Source of the DNA: Chromatiaceae bacterium
Lineage (GTDB): Bacteria > Pseudomonadota > Gammaproteobacteria > Chromatiales > Chromatiaceae
DNA: 64,000 nucleotides
Assembly (NCBI GenBank): GCA_013426805.1
Contig: JACDZG010000017.1
Span: forward strand, 21,462-85,461
Reading direction: 5' to 3'
Positions within the stretch are counted from its first letter, which is position 1, and every line of letters begins with the position of its first letter. The notes under the pieces were generated by a model. The model was given only the letters and a program-made list of their open reading frames with translations. It searched no databases and was not told where the DNA came from. The position numbers and the translations under genes were made by a program. Positions 37,875 through 47,150 of the stretch are shown here, piece by piece.

Positions 37875-40010
37875 ATGCGCAAACTTCTCCGCCTCACCCT
37901 GCTGCCGATCGTGCTCAGCAGCCTCCTGCTGCCACTGTGCGTGCTGGCCGACCTGCCGGTCGTCGGTCATGAGATCGCGGCGGTCGTCGACCCGGCGTCC
38001 GGCCAACTGACCGTCACCGATCGACTCACCCTCCCGCCCGGCCGCGACACCGTCGACCTGGTGCTGCACACCGGCCTGTCGCCGCGCGTCGCGCCGGACC
38101 AAGGGACGTTGGAAGTCCTGGGGCAGGATGCGCATCTGGAGGCTCTGCGGCTGCGCCTGGCCCCCGCGGCCGGCGGCAGCGCGACCCTCACTTACGGCGG
38201 CACCATCCGCCATGCGCTGACGACCGTCAGCGAAGGCATGGGCCGCGAGCAGCAGACGACCGTCGGCACCATCGGGCCGGACGGGGTCTTTCTCGACGGC
38301 GGCAGCGGCTGGTACCCACGGATGCCGGGCACACTGCAACGTTTCACGCTGCGGGTCAGCCTGCCCGCGGGCTGGCAGGCCGTCTCTCAAGGCGCCGGAC
38401 CGGGCACCGAGCGTGATATGGGCTCCGCCTGGGCCGAAACCCAACCCCAGGACGATATCTATCTGATCGCCGCCCCCTTCACACTCTATCGCGACCAAGG
38501 TGCCGCACCGCAGCAGGAAGCCGAAGCCCAGGTCTGGCTGCGCACGCCCGACGCGCCACTGGCCGCCGGCTACCTCGCCGCCACGCGGGAGTATCTGGAT
38601 CTCTACAGCCGGCTCATCGGCCCCTACCCCTACGCCAAGTTCGCCCTGGTCGAGAACTTCTGGGAGACCGGCTACGGCATGCCCTCCTTTACCCTGCTCG
38701 GCCCGCAGGTTATCCGGCTGCCGTTCATCATCACCTCCTCTTATCCCCATGAGGTGCTGCACAATTGGTGGGGCAACGGCGTCTATGTCAACTACCAGGG
38801 CGGCAACTGGAGCGAAGGGCTCACCGCCTATCTGGCGGATCACCTGATGAAGGAACGCGAGGGTCAGGGTGCCGCCTATCGCCGCGACAGCCTCGCCGCC
38901 TTCGCCGACTCTGTGCGTACCGGAGCCGACTTCCCGCTCATTGCGTTCCGCGGACGCCATGGCGCGGCCAGTCAGGCGATCGGCTACGGTAAAGCCGCCA
39001 TGGTCTTTCATAATCTGCGCATCCAGTTGGGCGACGCGGTCTTCGTCCAGGGGCTGCAACGCTTCTACACCGATAACCGCTTTCGCGTCGCCGGCTATCC
39101 GCAACTGCGCAGCGCCTTCGAGACGGTGTCCGGCCACGATCTCAGCACCTATTTTACCGCCTGGACCACCCGCACCGGAGCGCCGCGCCTGGCCTTGTCC
39201 GCGGTCCGGTCCGAGCCGCTGGGGAACGGCTACCGGGTCAGCGGCCGGGTCGCGCAGACGCAGCGGCAGGCCCCCTACCCCTTCGCGGTTCCGGTGGTGG
39301 TTCACTTGACCGATGGAACACCGCGGCAAACCCTGGTCACGCTCACTGGGCGCGACGCCGACTTCACCATCGAACTGCCCGCCGCCCCGCTCCGCGTCGC
39401 CCTGGACCCGGAATTCGACAGCTTCAGGACCCTGGAGGCGGGAGAGTCAGCGGTCTCCCTGGGCGGGCTGTTCGGCGCCGCGCAGGGTCTGATCCTGCTC
39501 CCCGGTGCCGCACCGCCCGACCTGCTTGAGGCCTATCGCGCCCTGGCCGCCGAGTGGCAGCGCGGTCACGCGGGCTGGGAAATCGCCCTGGACAGCGATC
39601 ACCCGGCGCTCCCGACCGACCAGCCGGCGTGGCTGCTGGGCTGGGAGAACCGTCATCTCGGCGCCTTCGCCGCGGGCAGTCAGGGCTTCAGCCTGGACCC
39701 GGCAGCGCGGGCCCTGAACATCGCCGGGGCGGCCGTGGACACCGCCGACGCCAGCCTGGCACTCACGCGCCAACGCGGCGATCAGGCGCTCGGCTGGGTC
39801 GCGACAACCGACGCCGCGGCGGTGCCCGGACTGACCCGCAAGCTCCCCCATTACGGCAAGTACGGCTATCTGGTCTTCACCGGGACGGCGCCCGACAACC
39901 GACAGAAGGGCCAATGGCCGCCCGGCGATTCCCCCCTGGCCCACTGGTTCGGCGAGGCGCGCCCCGAACTCACACCCGTGCCGCGATCAAGCCTGGCGGA
40001 GCCCCGTTAG
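37875..40010 (+). CDS. M1-family (gluzincin) metallopeptidase, exported
   Basis: 711 residues from ATG 37875; the frame is open far upstream over trhP/chaN antisense, which is an artefact of high GC. The signal peptide KLLRLTLLPIVLSSLLLPLC is lipoprotein-like but without a clean lipobox. The zinc site is SSYPHEVLHNWWGNGVYVNY, HExxH near 293-297 with Glu about 18 residues later in NWSEGLTAYL. GYGMPSFTLLG stands in place of the usual GAMEN exopeptidase motif, so substrate choice may differ from classic aminopeptidases. A C-terminal domain of about 250 residues has no assigned role. Periplasmic peptide processing is likely. Confidence 0.88.
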   Translation: MRKLLRLTLLPIVLSSLLLPLCVLADLPVVGHEIAAVVDPASGQLTVTDRLTLPPGRDTVDLVLHTGLSPRVAPDQGTLEVLGQDAHLEALRLRLAPAAGGSATLTYGGTIRHALTTVSEGMGREQQTTVGTIGPDGVFLDGGSGWYPRMPGTLQRFTLRVSLPAGWQAVSQGAGPGTERDMGSAWAETQPQDDIYLIAAPFTLYRDQGAAPQQEAEAQVWLRTPDAPLAAGYLAATREYLDLYSRLIGPYPYAKFALVENFWETGYGMPSFTLLGPQVIRLPFIITSSYPHEVLHNWWGNGVYVNYQGGNWSEGLTAYLADHLMKEREGQGAAYRRDSLAAFADSVRTGADFPLIAFRGRHGAASQAIGYGKAAMVFHNLRIQLGDAVFVQGLQRFYTDNRFRVAGYPQLRSAFETVSGHDLSTYFTAWTTRTGAPRLALSAVRSEPLGNGYRVSGRVAQTQRQAPYPFAVPVVVHLTDGTPRQTLVTLTGRDADFTIELPAAPLRVALDPEFDSFRTLEAGESAVSLGGLFGAAQGLILLPGAAPPDLLEAYRALAAEWQRGHAGWEIALDSDHPALPTDQPAWLLGWENRHLGAFAAGSQGFSLDPAARALNIAGAAVDTADASLALTRQRGDQALGWVATTDAAAVPGLTRKLPHYGKYGYLVFTGTAPDNRQKGQWPPGDSPLAHWFGEARPELTPVPRSSLAEPR

Positions 40011-40324
40011 CAGCCGATCCGGCGGCGTGCGGCTCTGCCGGTTGGCGGAAGGTCCGCGGAGATCCGCCGGCCGGGGGCTCAACCGAGCAGTGACGGTTGG
40101 CACCGGTATTCCTACTAAAACACTCTGTAATGACCATGTACTGAACAGAGTATTACTTGAGCTTTTCTTGGTCCGCACCCATCCTTGGTTCCGTAGGCAT
40201 GAGGGGCAAAGGGAAAACAGGTCGATATCTGTCGAGCGGCAAGTCAGCCGCTCAGTCAGACACCTGAAATGAACAGGCTTTGCCCATGTTAAGAAGCAAA
40301 CACCAACCAACCGAGGATAGCGCA
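40011..40324 (+). other. Intergenic region before the small membrane protein gene
   Basis: 314 bases, no gene. An ACTCTGT/ACAGAGT inverted repeat (near 40121-40151) brackets a 17-base loop and could be a regulatory or terminator stem, but no T-run follows. AT content is raised around 40110-40160, the likely promoter region for the small gene at 40325. Confidence 0.35.
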
Positions 40325-40501
40325 ATGAGCAACGAGACACTCCGTTCCAAGGATCGTCAGGCCTTCTGGTTCATCGTCGCCATCAGCCTGGCACCGCTGA
40401 TTCCCTACGCCTTGCGCGGCCCGAGCGAGCAAGCGGCGGTCGGCACGGACCTGATGGGCGCGGCGCAGCCGGCCGTCATCGCCCCGGCAATGGCATCTTG
40501 A
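40325..40501 (+). CDS. Small single-span membrane protein
   Basis: 58 residues from ATG 40325 with GAGGA eight bases upstream. SNETLRSKDRQAFWFIVAIS followed by LAPLIPYALRG gives a basic cytoplasmic start and one membrane helix. The tail is Ala-rich. I do not recognise the family; clear ribosome site and terminator support it being a gene. A longer frame from 40280 exists but has no site. Confidence 0.6.
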   Translation: MSNETLRSKDRQAFWFIVAISLAPLIPYALRGPSEQAAVGTDLMGAAQPAVIAPAMAS

Positions 40502-40591
40502 AGTCAAGCACTCGCGACCGACCGGCCTGATGGGGCGGTCGGCTCGCGGGCAGTCCCAGCCTGAAACAAGCGATCAGATAGAGAGAAACAA

Positions 40592-40618
40592 AAACAGGGC
40601 CATAGGCCCTGTTTTTTT
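40592..40618 (+). terminator. Bidirectional rho-independent terminator
   Basis: AAACAGGGCC and GGCCCTGTTT close an ATA loop, followed by T7 on the plus strand. On the minus strand an interrupted T-run follows too, so it can end both the small membrane gene and dnaJ. Confidence 0.88.
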
Positions 40619-40647
40619 AGCAAATCGCATACCGCACTGGGCGCGGT

Positions 40648-41778
40648 TTAAAAACCCATGCGCTCGAAAAAGCTCTTGACCCCATCGAGCCAGGTCGACT
40701 CTTGCGGGCTGTGACGCGACCCGCCTTCCTGCATGCTCGTATCGAACTCGCGTAACAACTCTTTCTGGCGTTCGGTGAGATTGACCGGAGTCTCGACCAG
40801 CACCCGACAGATCAGATCGCCGACCACGCTGTCGCGCACCGGCTTCACGCCCTTGCCGCGCACCCGGAACATCTGACCGGTCTGGGTGCCGGCGGGGATC
40901 TTGAGGCTGACCTTCCCGTCCAGGGTCGGGACCTCCATCTCACCCCCCAGGGCCGCCACCACGAAACCGATCGGCACCTCGCAATAGAGATGGCTATCCT
41001 CACGGGTGAAGATGGGATGCTCCTGCACCTGCACCTGGACATAGAGATCGCCCGCGGACCCCCCATGCTCGCCGCGCTCACCCTCCCCGGCCAGCCGGAT
41101 GCGATCACCCGTATCCACACCGGGCGGCACCTTGACCGAGAGCGTCTTGTCTTCCTGCAACCGGCCGCGCCCACGACAGTGAGGGCAGGCCTCCTCAATG
41201 ATCTGACCTTTGCCCCGACACTGGGGGCAAGCCTGCTGGATCGAGAAAAATCCCTGCTGCATCCGCACCTGGCCGGCGCCGCTGCAGGTCGGGCAGGTCT
41301 TGGGCTTGGTCCCCGGTTTGGCCCCGGAGCCGCCGCAGAACTGGCATTCGACCAGCGTGGGAATGCGGATCTTGACGTCTTTGCCCGCGACCGCCTCCTC
41401 CAGTGTCAGGCTGAGGTCATAGCGCAAATCGGCCCCGCGACCGGTGCGCCGACCGCCGCGCCCGCCGAAAATATCGCCGAAGACATCGCCGAAAATGTCC
41501 TGGAATGAACCGCCGGCGAAGTCACCAGGGCCGCCGAACCCGCCGGCACCGGCCTCGACTCCGGCGTGGCCGAACTGATCATAGGCACTGCGCTTCTTGG
41601 CATCCGTCAGCACATCGTACGCCTGCTTGACCTCTTTGAACTTGGCCTCGGCACCGGCGTCTCCGGTATTGCGGTCCGGGTGGTATTTCATGGCGAGACG
41701 CCGGAAGGCCTTCTTGACGTCGGCCTCGCTGGCGTTGCGCGCAACCCCCAGGACTTCGTAGTAATCGCGTTTGGGCAT
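40648..41778 (-). CDS. dnaJ: Chaperone protein DnaJ
   Basis: Hsp40 co-chaperone that delivers substrates to DnaK and stimulates its ATPase. 376 residues: J-domain with YHPDRNTGD (HPD), a Gly/Phe-rich linker ([16 protein letters not shown]), four CxxCxGxG zinc repeats ([32 protein letters not shown]) and the two C-terminal beta domains. Full length. Last gene of the heat-shock operon. Confidence 0.98.
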   Translation of the reverse strand: MPKRDYYEVLGVARNASEADVKKAFRRLAMKYHPDRNTGDAGAEAKFKEVKQAYDVLTDAKKRSAYDQFGHAGVEAGAGGFGGPGDFAGGSFQDIFGDVFGDIFGGRGGRRTGRGADLRYDLSLTLEEAVAGKDVKIRIPTLVECQFCGGSGAKPGTKPKTCPTCSGAGQVRMQQGFFSIQQACPQCRGKGQIIEEACPHCRGRGRLQEDKTLSVKVPPGVDTGDRIRLAGEGERGEHGGSAGDLYVQVQVQEHPIFTREDSHLYCEVPIGFVVAALGGEMEVPTLDGKVSLKIPAGTQTGQMFRVRGKGVKPVRDSVVGDLICRVLVETPVNLTERQKELLREFDTSMQEGGSRHSPQESTWLDGVKSFFERMGF

Positions 41779-41782
41779 TAGC

Positions 41783-41956
41783 AGCAGTGGTCGGTAGTTA
41801 GTGGCTAGTGGTCAGTCGTGAGTGGTGAGTGGCTAGTGGTCGGTTGTTCATCGAGCGAGGCCTTTCGCCGCGACATGAACAACGCACGGACGATCCGCCC
41901 GCGCGCCGCAAATCAGCGATGACGATCCACTATCCACTATCCACTATTCACTCATC
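41783..41956 (-). repeat. Short direct and inverted repeats between dnaK and dnaJ
   Basis: The 179-base gap contains two perfect GTGGCTAGTGGTC copies (41801-41813 and 41829-41841) within a run of AGTGG-type units. Near dnaK there is the complementary CCACTATCCACTATCC run (41927-41956). The two halves can pair over part of their length, giving a loose hairpin between the two coding regions. Confidence 0.6.
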
Positions 41957-41957
41957 A

Positions 41958-43898
41958 CTACTTCTTATCGTCCTTGACTTCTTCGAACTCGGCATCGACC
42001 ACGTCGTCCTTGCCGCCGCCCCCCGCGGTCTTGGCACCGGCATCCTGGCCCGCCGCATCGGCGCCCGCGGCACCCGCCGCACCCTGCGCGTAGAGCCGCT
42101 CCGCCATCTTGGCGGAGGAGTCGCCCAGAGCCTTGGTGAGCGACTCGATGCGGTCCTTGTCCTCGCCCTTGATGGCCTCTTCCAGATCACGGATGGCGGA
42201 CTCGATGCCGGACTTCTCGCCCGCTTCCATCTTGTCGCCTAGTTGCTCCATGGACTTGCGGCAAGAATGAACCATGCTGTCGGCGTGATTACGGGCCGAG
42301 ACCAGTTCGTGGAAGCGGCGATCGTCTTCCGCATGCGCCTCCGCGTCCTTGACCATCTTGGCCACTTCCGCGTCGGAGAGTCCGGAGGACGCCTTGACGA
42401 TGATCGACTGCTGCTTGCCGGTGGCCTTGTCTTTGGCCGAGACGTTCAGGATACCGTTGGCATCAATGTCGAATTTGACCTCGATCTGCGGCACGCCGCG
42501 CGGCGCCAGCGGGATGTCGCTGAGATCGAACCGTCCCAATGACTTATTGTCGACTGCACGCTCGCGCTCACCCTGCAGGACGTGCACGGTGACCGCGGTC
42601 TGGTGGTCATCGGCGGTGGAGAAGACCTGCTGGGCGGAGGTCGGGATCGTGGTGTTCTTCTCGATCAGCTTGGTCATGACGCCGCCCAGGGTCTCGATAC
42701 CGAGCGACAGCGGCGTCACGTCCAGCAGCAATACGTCCTTGACCTGCCCGCCCAGCACACCGCCCTGGATGGCCGCGCCGATGGCGACAGCCTCGTCCGG
42801 GTTCACGTCGCGCCGCGGGGTCTTGCCGAAGAACTCCTCGACCTTGGCCTGCACCTTGGGCATGCGGGTCTGACCGCCGACCAGGATCACCTCGTCGATC
42901 TGTCCGGCGGTCAGGTTGGCGTCCTTGAGCGCGATGCGGCAGGGTTCGATGGTGCGGTCGACCAGTTCCTCCACCAGAGACTCGAGTTTGGCGCGGGTCA
43001 GTTTGACGTTCAGGTGCTTGGGGCCGTTCTGATCGGCCGTGATGTACGGCAGATTGATGTCGGTCTGCTGGCTGGACGACAGTTCGATCTTCGCCTTTTC
43101 CGCGGCTTCCTTGAGACGCTGCAGCGCCAGCGGGTCATTGTGCACGTCGACACCCGCGGACTTCTTGAACTCGGCCGCCAGGAATTCGATGATCCGCAAA
43201 TCGAAATCTTCGCCGCCCAGGAAGGTGTCGCCGTTAGTGGACAGCACCTCGAACTGGTGCTCGCCTTCGATCTCCGCGATTTCGATGATCGAGATATCGA
43301 AGGTACCGCCGCCCAAGTCATAGACCGCAATCTTCTGGTCGCCGCGCTTCTTGTCCATCCCGTAGGCCAGGGCCGCGGCGGTGGGCTCGTTGATGATGCG
43401 CTTGACCTCGAGACCGGCGATCCGTCCGGCGTCCTTGGTCGCCTGGCGCTGGGAATCGTTGAAATAGGCCGGGACCGTGATGACGGCCTCGGTGACCGGG
43501 TGACCCAGGTAGTCCTCGGCGGTCTTCTTCATCTTCTGCAGGACTTTGGCCGAGATCTCCGGCGGTGCCATCTTCTTACCGTTGACCTCCACCCAGGCGT
43601 CGCCGTTGTCCGCCTTGACGATCTTGTAGGGCACCATGCCCTTGTCCTTGGCCACCACCTGATCCTCGTAACGCCGGCCGATCAGGCGCTTGATGGCAAA
43701 CAGCGTGTGCGAGGGGTTGGTGACCGCCTGCCGTTTGGCGGACTGGCCGACCAGGACTTCATTGTCACCACTGTAGGCGACGATCGAGGGCGTCGTCCGA
43801 TCGCCCTCGGCGTTTTCGATGACCTTGACAGTGTCCCCCTCCATGACGGCGACGCAGGAGTTGGTCGTGCCAAGATCGATACCGATAATCTTTCCCAT
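41958..43898 (-). CDS. dnaK: Chaperone protein DnaK (Hsp70)
   Basis: ATP-dependent Hsp70 chaperone. 646 residues from ATG 43898, beginning [40 protein letters not shown], the phosphate loops [14 protein letters not shown] and [13 protein letters not shown], and the substrate-domain [19 protein letters not shown] are standard. The C-terminal lid ends in a Gly/Ala-rich stretch and an EEVKDDKK tail. A longer start at 43928 was rejected. Confidence 0.98.
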   Translation of the reverse strand: MGKIIGIDLGTTNSCVAVMEGDTVKVIENAEGDRTTPSIVAYSGDNEVLVGQSAKRQAVTNPSHTLFAIKRLIGRRYEDQVVAKDKGMVPYKIVKADNGDAWVEVNGKKMAPPEISAKVLQKMKKTAEDYLGHPVTEAVITVPAYFNDSQRQATKDAGRIAGLEVKRIINEPTAAALAYGMDKKRGDQKIAVYDLGGGTFDISIIEIAEIEGEHQFEVLSTNGDTFLGGEDFDLRIIEFLAAEFKKSAGVDVHNDPLALQRLKEAAEKAKIELSSSQQTDINLPYITADQNGPKHLNVKLTRAKLESLVEELVDRTIEPCRIALKDANLTAGQIDEVILVGGQTRMPKVQAKVEEFFGKTPRRDVNPDEAVAIGAAIQGGVLGGQVKDVLLLDVTPLSLGIETLGGVMTKLIEKNTTIPTSAQQVFSTADDHQTAVTVHVLQGERERAVDNKSLGRFDLSDIPLAPRGVPQIEVKFDIDANGILNVSAKDKATGKQQSIIVKASSGLSDAEVAKMVKDAEAHAEDDRRFHELVSARNHADSMVHSCRKSMEQLGDKMEAGEKSGIESAIRDLEEAIKGEDKDRIESLTKALGDSSAKMAERLYAQGAAGAAGADAAGQDAGAKTAGGGGKDDVVDAEFEEVKDDKK

Positions 43899-44043
43899 TC
43901 GTTCTCTCCGAATTCTCGTTGCTGGCAAATAGCAGCGGCGCCAGGGCGCCTTATTGGCCCCTCAGTTGGGGGGAAACCCGCGCCGATTCAAGCCGGTGTG
44001 CTCACGCACCCTGGTCCGGGGCAGCGCGGTCGATGCAATCCGT

Positions 44044-44640
44044 TCAGGCGGCCCGGGACACCATGACCAGCGCCGGGCGCACCAGCCGGCCATTGAGCGT
44101 GTACCCTTTCTGCATGACGGTGGTGACCGTGTTGGGGGCCACATCGTCGCGCGGCTGCAGGGTCATGGCCTGGTGGAACTCCGGATTGAACGGCTCCCCC
44201 AGGGGTTCCACGGAGACGACGCCGAAGCGCGCCATGGCATCGGACAGGAGTTTGAGGGTCAGCGCGGTGCCCTCGCGCAGGCGCGCGAGGTCGGCCCCCT
44301 GATCCTGGGCGGCGTCGTGTCCCGACTCGAGGCTGTCCTGCACCGGCAGCAATTCACGCACGAAGCTGTCTAAGGCGTATTTGTGCGCCTTCTCCAACTC
44401 CAGGGCCTGGCGCTTGCGCAGGTTGTCCAGTTCCGCCCGTGTCCGCAACAACTGATCCCAGTGCTCGTCGGCCTTGGCACGGGCGGCGGCCAACTCGGCC
44501 AGCAGCGCGGCGCTGCCGACGACCGGCGGCTCAGCGCCCGCGGCAACGTCCGCCGGTACCGCCGACGGCAGTCGTTCTGGATCAGTGTTCGGGTTAGCCA
44601 TAGGATCAGTCGTTTGATTGTCCGTTGTCTCAGCCGTCAT
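44044..44640 (-). CDS. grpE: Nucleotide exchange factor GrpE
   Basis: Releases ADP from DnaK. 198 residues: disordered acidic/Pro N-terminus, a long coiled coil (LLAELAAARAKADEHWDQLL then RAELDNLRKRQALE), FVRELLPVQDSLESG, and the C-terminal beta domain with VEPLGEPFNPEFHQAM and MQKGYTLNGRLVRPALVMVS. Full length, between hrcA and dnaK. Confidence 0.97.
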   Translation of the reverse strand: MTAETTDNQTTDPMANPNTDPERLPSAVPADVAAGAEPPVVGSAALLAELAAARAKADEHWDQLLRTRAELDNLRKRQALELEKAHKYALDSFVRELLPVQDSLESGHDAAQDQGADLARLREGTALTLKLLSDAMARFGVVSVEPLGEPFNPEFHQAMTLQPRDDVAPNTVTTVMQKGYTLNGRLVRPALVMVSRAA

Positions 44641-44715
44641 GTTGAACTCCGTAACTGCAAGCGGCCGGACCGCCGCGCCTGATCGAGGCGCCGGCGATGC
44701 GGCCGGAATGGATGG

Positions 44716-45804
44716 CTACTGCCGCAACGCGGCGGCAAGCAACCGTGCGGTGACGTCCACGATCGGAATCACCCGCTGGTAATCCATGCGGGTCGGCCCG
44801 ATGACCCCGAGCACACCCACCACCCGATCATCCACCCGATAGGCCGTCGTCACCAGGCTGCACTCGTCGAGCAGGTCATACCCGGACTCCTCGCCGATAA
44901 AAATCTGCACCCCGTCGGCTGCGATGCAGCGATCCAAGATGTGCAGGATCTCACGCTTCTGGTTAAAGGCATCGAACAGCTGCTTGAGCCGCTCCATGTT
45001 CGCCAACTCGCCGAATTCCATCAGGTTAGTCTGGCCGGCGATGACACAGTCATCGGTGCGTTCGGCCGCCGCCACCACGTCATGGGCCAGCGTCACGGCA
45101 CGCATCATCAGCGCGTCCATGTTCCGGTGGGTGTTCTTCAGGTCTTCCAAGAGCCGCTTGCGCACCTCGCTGATGTCCTGCCCGGTGAACATCCGGTTCA
45201 GATAATTCGATGCCTCTTCCAGCATGGGGCGGGTGACGGCATGCTCGGTCGTGATGATCCGATTATGCACCTCACCCTCGCCGGTGATCAGAATCGCCAG
45301 CACCCGCGCTCCCGACAACGGCAATAATTCGATCTGCCGAAAGGCGTTGCGCTCATGCCGCGGCAGCATCACCACGCCCGCCAGATGGGTGATCCCCGAG
45401 AGCATCCGCGACGTCGCCTCCACCAGCGACTTGGAGTCGGTCGAGCCGGTGAAGCGTTGCCGCAGGTTCTCCATGTCCTCCTCGGAGGGCGGCCGCATCG
45501 TCAGCAGCGAATCCACGAACAGCCGATAACCGGCAACCGTCGGCACCCGCCCGGCCGAGGTATGGGGCGATACCACCAGCCCCAAGTCCTCCAAATCCGC
45601 CATCACGTTGCGGATCGTCGCCGGGCTCAATTCCAGACCCGCGTCCTTCGAGAGCGTCCGGGACCCAACCGGCTGACCGTCCTTGATGTAGCGCTCCACC
45701 AGCACCTTCAGAAAGTGCATGGCGCGCTCGCTGACCTGGGTGTCGCCGTATTTGGCTTGTGCTGTCAATGGATGCCTGCCGCCGTGTTTGCCGCGTTGAA
45801 CCAC
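44716..45804 (-). CDS. hrcA: Heat-inducible transcription repressor HrcA
   Basis: Represses its own operon by binding CIRCE; GroEL normally keeps it active. About 350 residues: winged helix with VGSRTLSKDAGLELSPATIR and NVMADLEDLGLVVSPHTSAG, then the GAF-like core with LQIGEE-type VQIFIGEESGYDLL and GVLGVIGPTRMDYQRVIPIV. The start is uncertain: GTG 45804 or TTG 45768 are both possible, since the conserved part begins only at SERAMHFLKVLVERY. First gene of hrcA-grpE-dnaK-dnaJ. Confidence 0.95.
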   Translation of the reverse strand: MVQRGKHGGRHPLTAQAKYGDTQVSERAMHFLKVLVERYIKDGQPVGSRTLSKDAGLELSPATIRNVMADLEDLGLVVSPHTSAGRVPTVAGYRLFVDSLLTMRPPSEEDMENLRQRFTGSTDSKSLVEATSRMLSGITHLAGVVMLPRHERNAFRQIELLPLSGARVLAILITGEGEVHNRIITTEHAVTRPMLEEASNYLNRMFTGQDISEVRKRLLEDLKNTHRNMDALMMRAVTLAHDVVAAAERTDDCVIAGQTNLMEFGELANMERLKQLFDAFNQKREILHILDRCIAADGVQIFIGEESGYDLLDECSLVTTAYRVDDRVVGVLGVIGPTRMDYQRVIPIVDVTARLLAAALRQ

Positions 45805-45948
45805 CCTTGCTGTTTCCCGCGACCTTGCTGCCGGCTGGTGCGCCGGCGCCGGGATTGGCCGCTCACGGGGGAACGAGAACCGAAACCGTCAACACCGCCG
45901 GAAGACGCCCCCAGCGCGGGAGACCACGCGCGCCGCCCCAGCCGTTTG

Positions 45949-45975
45949 TTAGCACTCTCTTGATTCGAGTGCTAA
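45949..45975 (-). promoter_or_regulatory. CIRCE operator (HrcA binding site)
   Basis: Perfect TTAGCACTC-N9-GAGTGCTAA inverted repeat, the consensus CIRCE. On the minus strand it begins about ten bases after the -10 box of the hrcA promoter, overlapping the expected transcription start, so HrcA would block the promoter. Confidence 0.97.
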
Positions 45976-45984
45976 GCCTCGCAC

Positions 45985-46013
45985 AATCTAGGGACTCACC
46001 GCGAGACTGTCAA
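45985..46013 (-). promoter_or_regulatory. Sigma-70 promoter of the hrcA heat-shock operon
   Basis: On the minus strand a perfect TTGACA (46013-46008) is spaced 17 bases from TAGATT (45990-45985), with CIRCE directly downstream. This architecture indicates HrcA/CIRCE control rather than a sigma-32 promoter at this position. Confidence 0.85.
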
Positions 46014-46168
46014 GGCAAGCACCGGATACCTGGGCCAACCAATGGCCGTGCGGCGTGCGCTTCGCGAAGAATCTTCAGGCGGCGCACTTGGCGTACCGCA
46101 CCGCCCATGCTACCGTTTCGGACCGGCCATCAGCCCGCAACCCTCAGCGCGGATCCCCAAGGAAGCCC

Positions 46169-47071
46169 ATGCGGCAATTCCGAATCGTCGGCATCATCGG
46201 CAAACAGAGCGAGGAGCCCGAAGTCGAGGCCACCCTGCGCCGACTGACCGAACACCTGCGGCTGCGCGGCTGCCAAGTCCTGCTGGACGCCGAGAGCGCG
46301 CGCCTGCTGCGGCTGCGGCCCGAGGAGGGCGTGCCGGTGGCGGTGCTCGGGGCGCGCTGCGATTTGGTCGTGGTGGTCGGCGGCGACGGCACCTTGCTCC
46401 ATGCCGCCCGCGCCCTGGCGGGCAGCCGGGTACAATTGCTCGGCATCAATCTGGGCCGCCTCGGGTTCCTGGTCGACATCCTGCCCGAGCACAGTGAAAC
46501 CGCGCTGGATGCGATTCTGGAGGGTGAGTATGAGACCGATACGCGCAGTCTGCTCACCGCCGCGGTGCTCGCTTGCGACGACACCCCGCCGGAGCGCGCC
46601 TACGCCGCCTTGAACGACGTGGTGATCCACAAGTGGAACACGGCGCGCATGATCGAATTTGAGACCTACATCGACGGCGCCTTCGTCAATGCACAGCGCT
46701 CGGACGGGCTGATCATCTCGACCCCCACCGGCTCGACCGCCTACGCCCTGTCCGGCGGCGGCCCCTTGGTCGCGCCCTCCCTGGACGCCATCCTGCTGGT
46801 GCCGATCTGCCCGCACGACCTCAGCAACCGCCCGCTGGTCGTGCCGGGGGCCAGCCGCATCGAGATCCGGGTCTGCGGTCCGAACAACGGCGATGCCCAG
46901 ATGACCTGCGACGGTCAGACCGCCGTCCCGCTCATGCGCAAGTCCCGCTTGCGGGTCGAGCGTCACCCCAATCAGGTCGGCCTGCTCCACCCCAAAGGCC
47001 ACAACCATTATCAGATTCTCCGCGCCAAGCTCGGCTGGGGAGGACTGACGCCGGTCTCATTGACATGTTGA
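46169..47071 (+). CDS. nadK: NAD kinase
   Basis: Phosphorylates NAD to NADP. 300 residues from ATG 46169 (AAGGAAG site); longer in-frame starts lie in unconserved text. The family motifs are DLVVVVGGDGTLLHAARALA (GGDG), GINLGRLGFLVD, ALNDVVIHKW, SDGLIISTPTGSTAYALSGG and CPHDLSNRPLVVP. Full length. Divergent from hrcA, with recN downstream, as in many gammaproteobacteria. Confidence 0.97.
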   Translation: MRQFRIVGIIGKQSEEPEVEATLRRLTEHLRLRGCQVLLDAESARLLRLRPEEGVPVAVLGARCDLVVVVGGDGTLLHAARALAGSRVQLLGINLGRLGFLVDILPEHSETALDAILEGEYETDTRSLLTAAVLACDDTPPERAYAALNDVVIHKWNTARMIEFETYIDGAFVNAQRSDGLIISTPTGSTAYALSGGGPLVAPSLDAILLVPICPHDLSNRPLVVPGASRIEIRVCGPNNGDAQMTCDGQTAVPLMRKSRLRVERHPNQVGLLHPKGHNHYQILRAKLGWGGLTPVSLTC

Positions 47072-47150
47072 GCCGACCGCCCCGGCCGACCGGCCCGAGC
47101 GTCGACCGGGCAGCGCGCGGCGAAACCCATCCCTCACGCGGGTGCAGCCC

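Noticed and set aside
40097..40112. Sigma-54-like promoter (TGGCAC) upstream of the small membrane protein gene
   Set aside because: The -24 half fits but the -12 GC pair is absent and the distance to the gene exceeds 200 bases.
42582..44066. 494-codon plus-strand frame opposite dnaK
   Set aside because: Shadow of dnaK, rich in residues typical of reversed codons.
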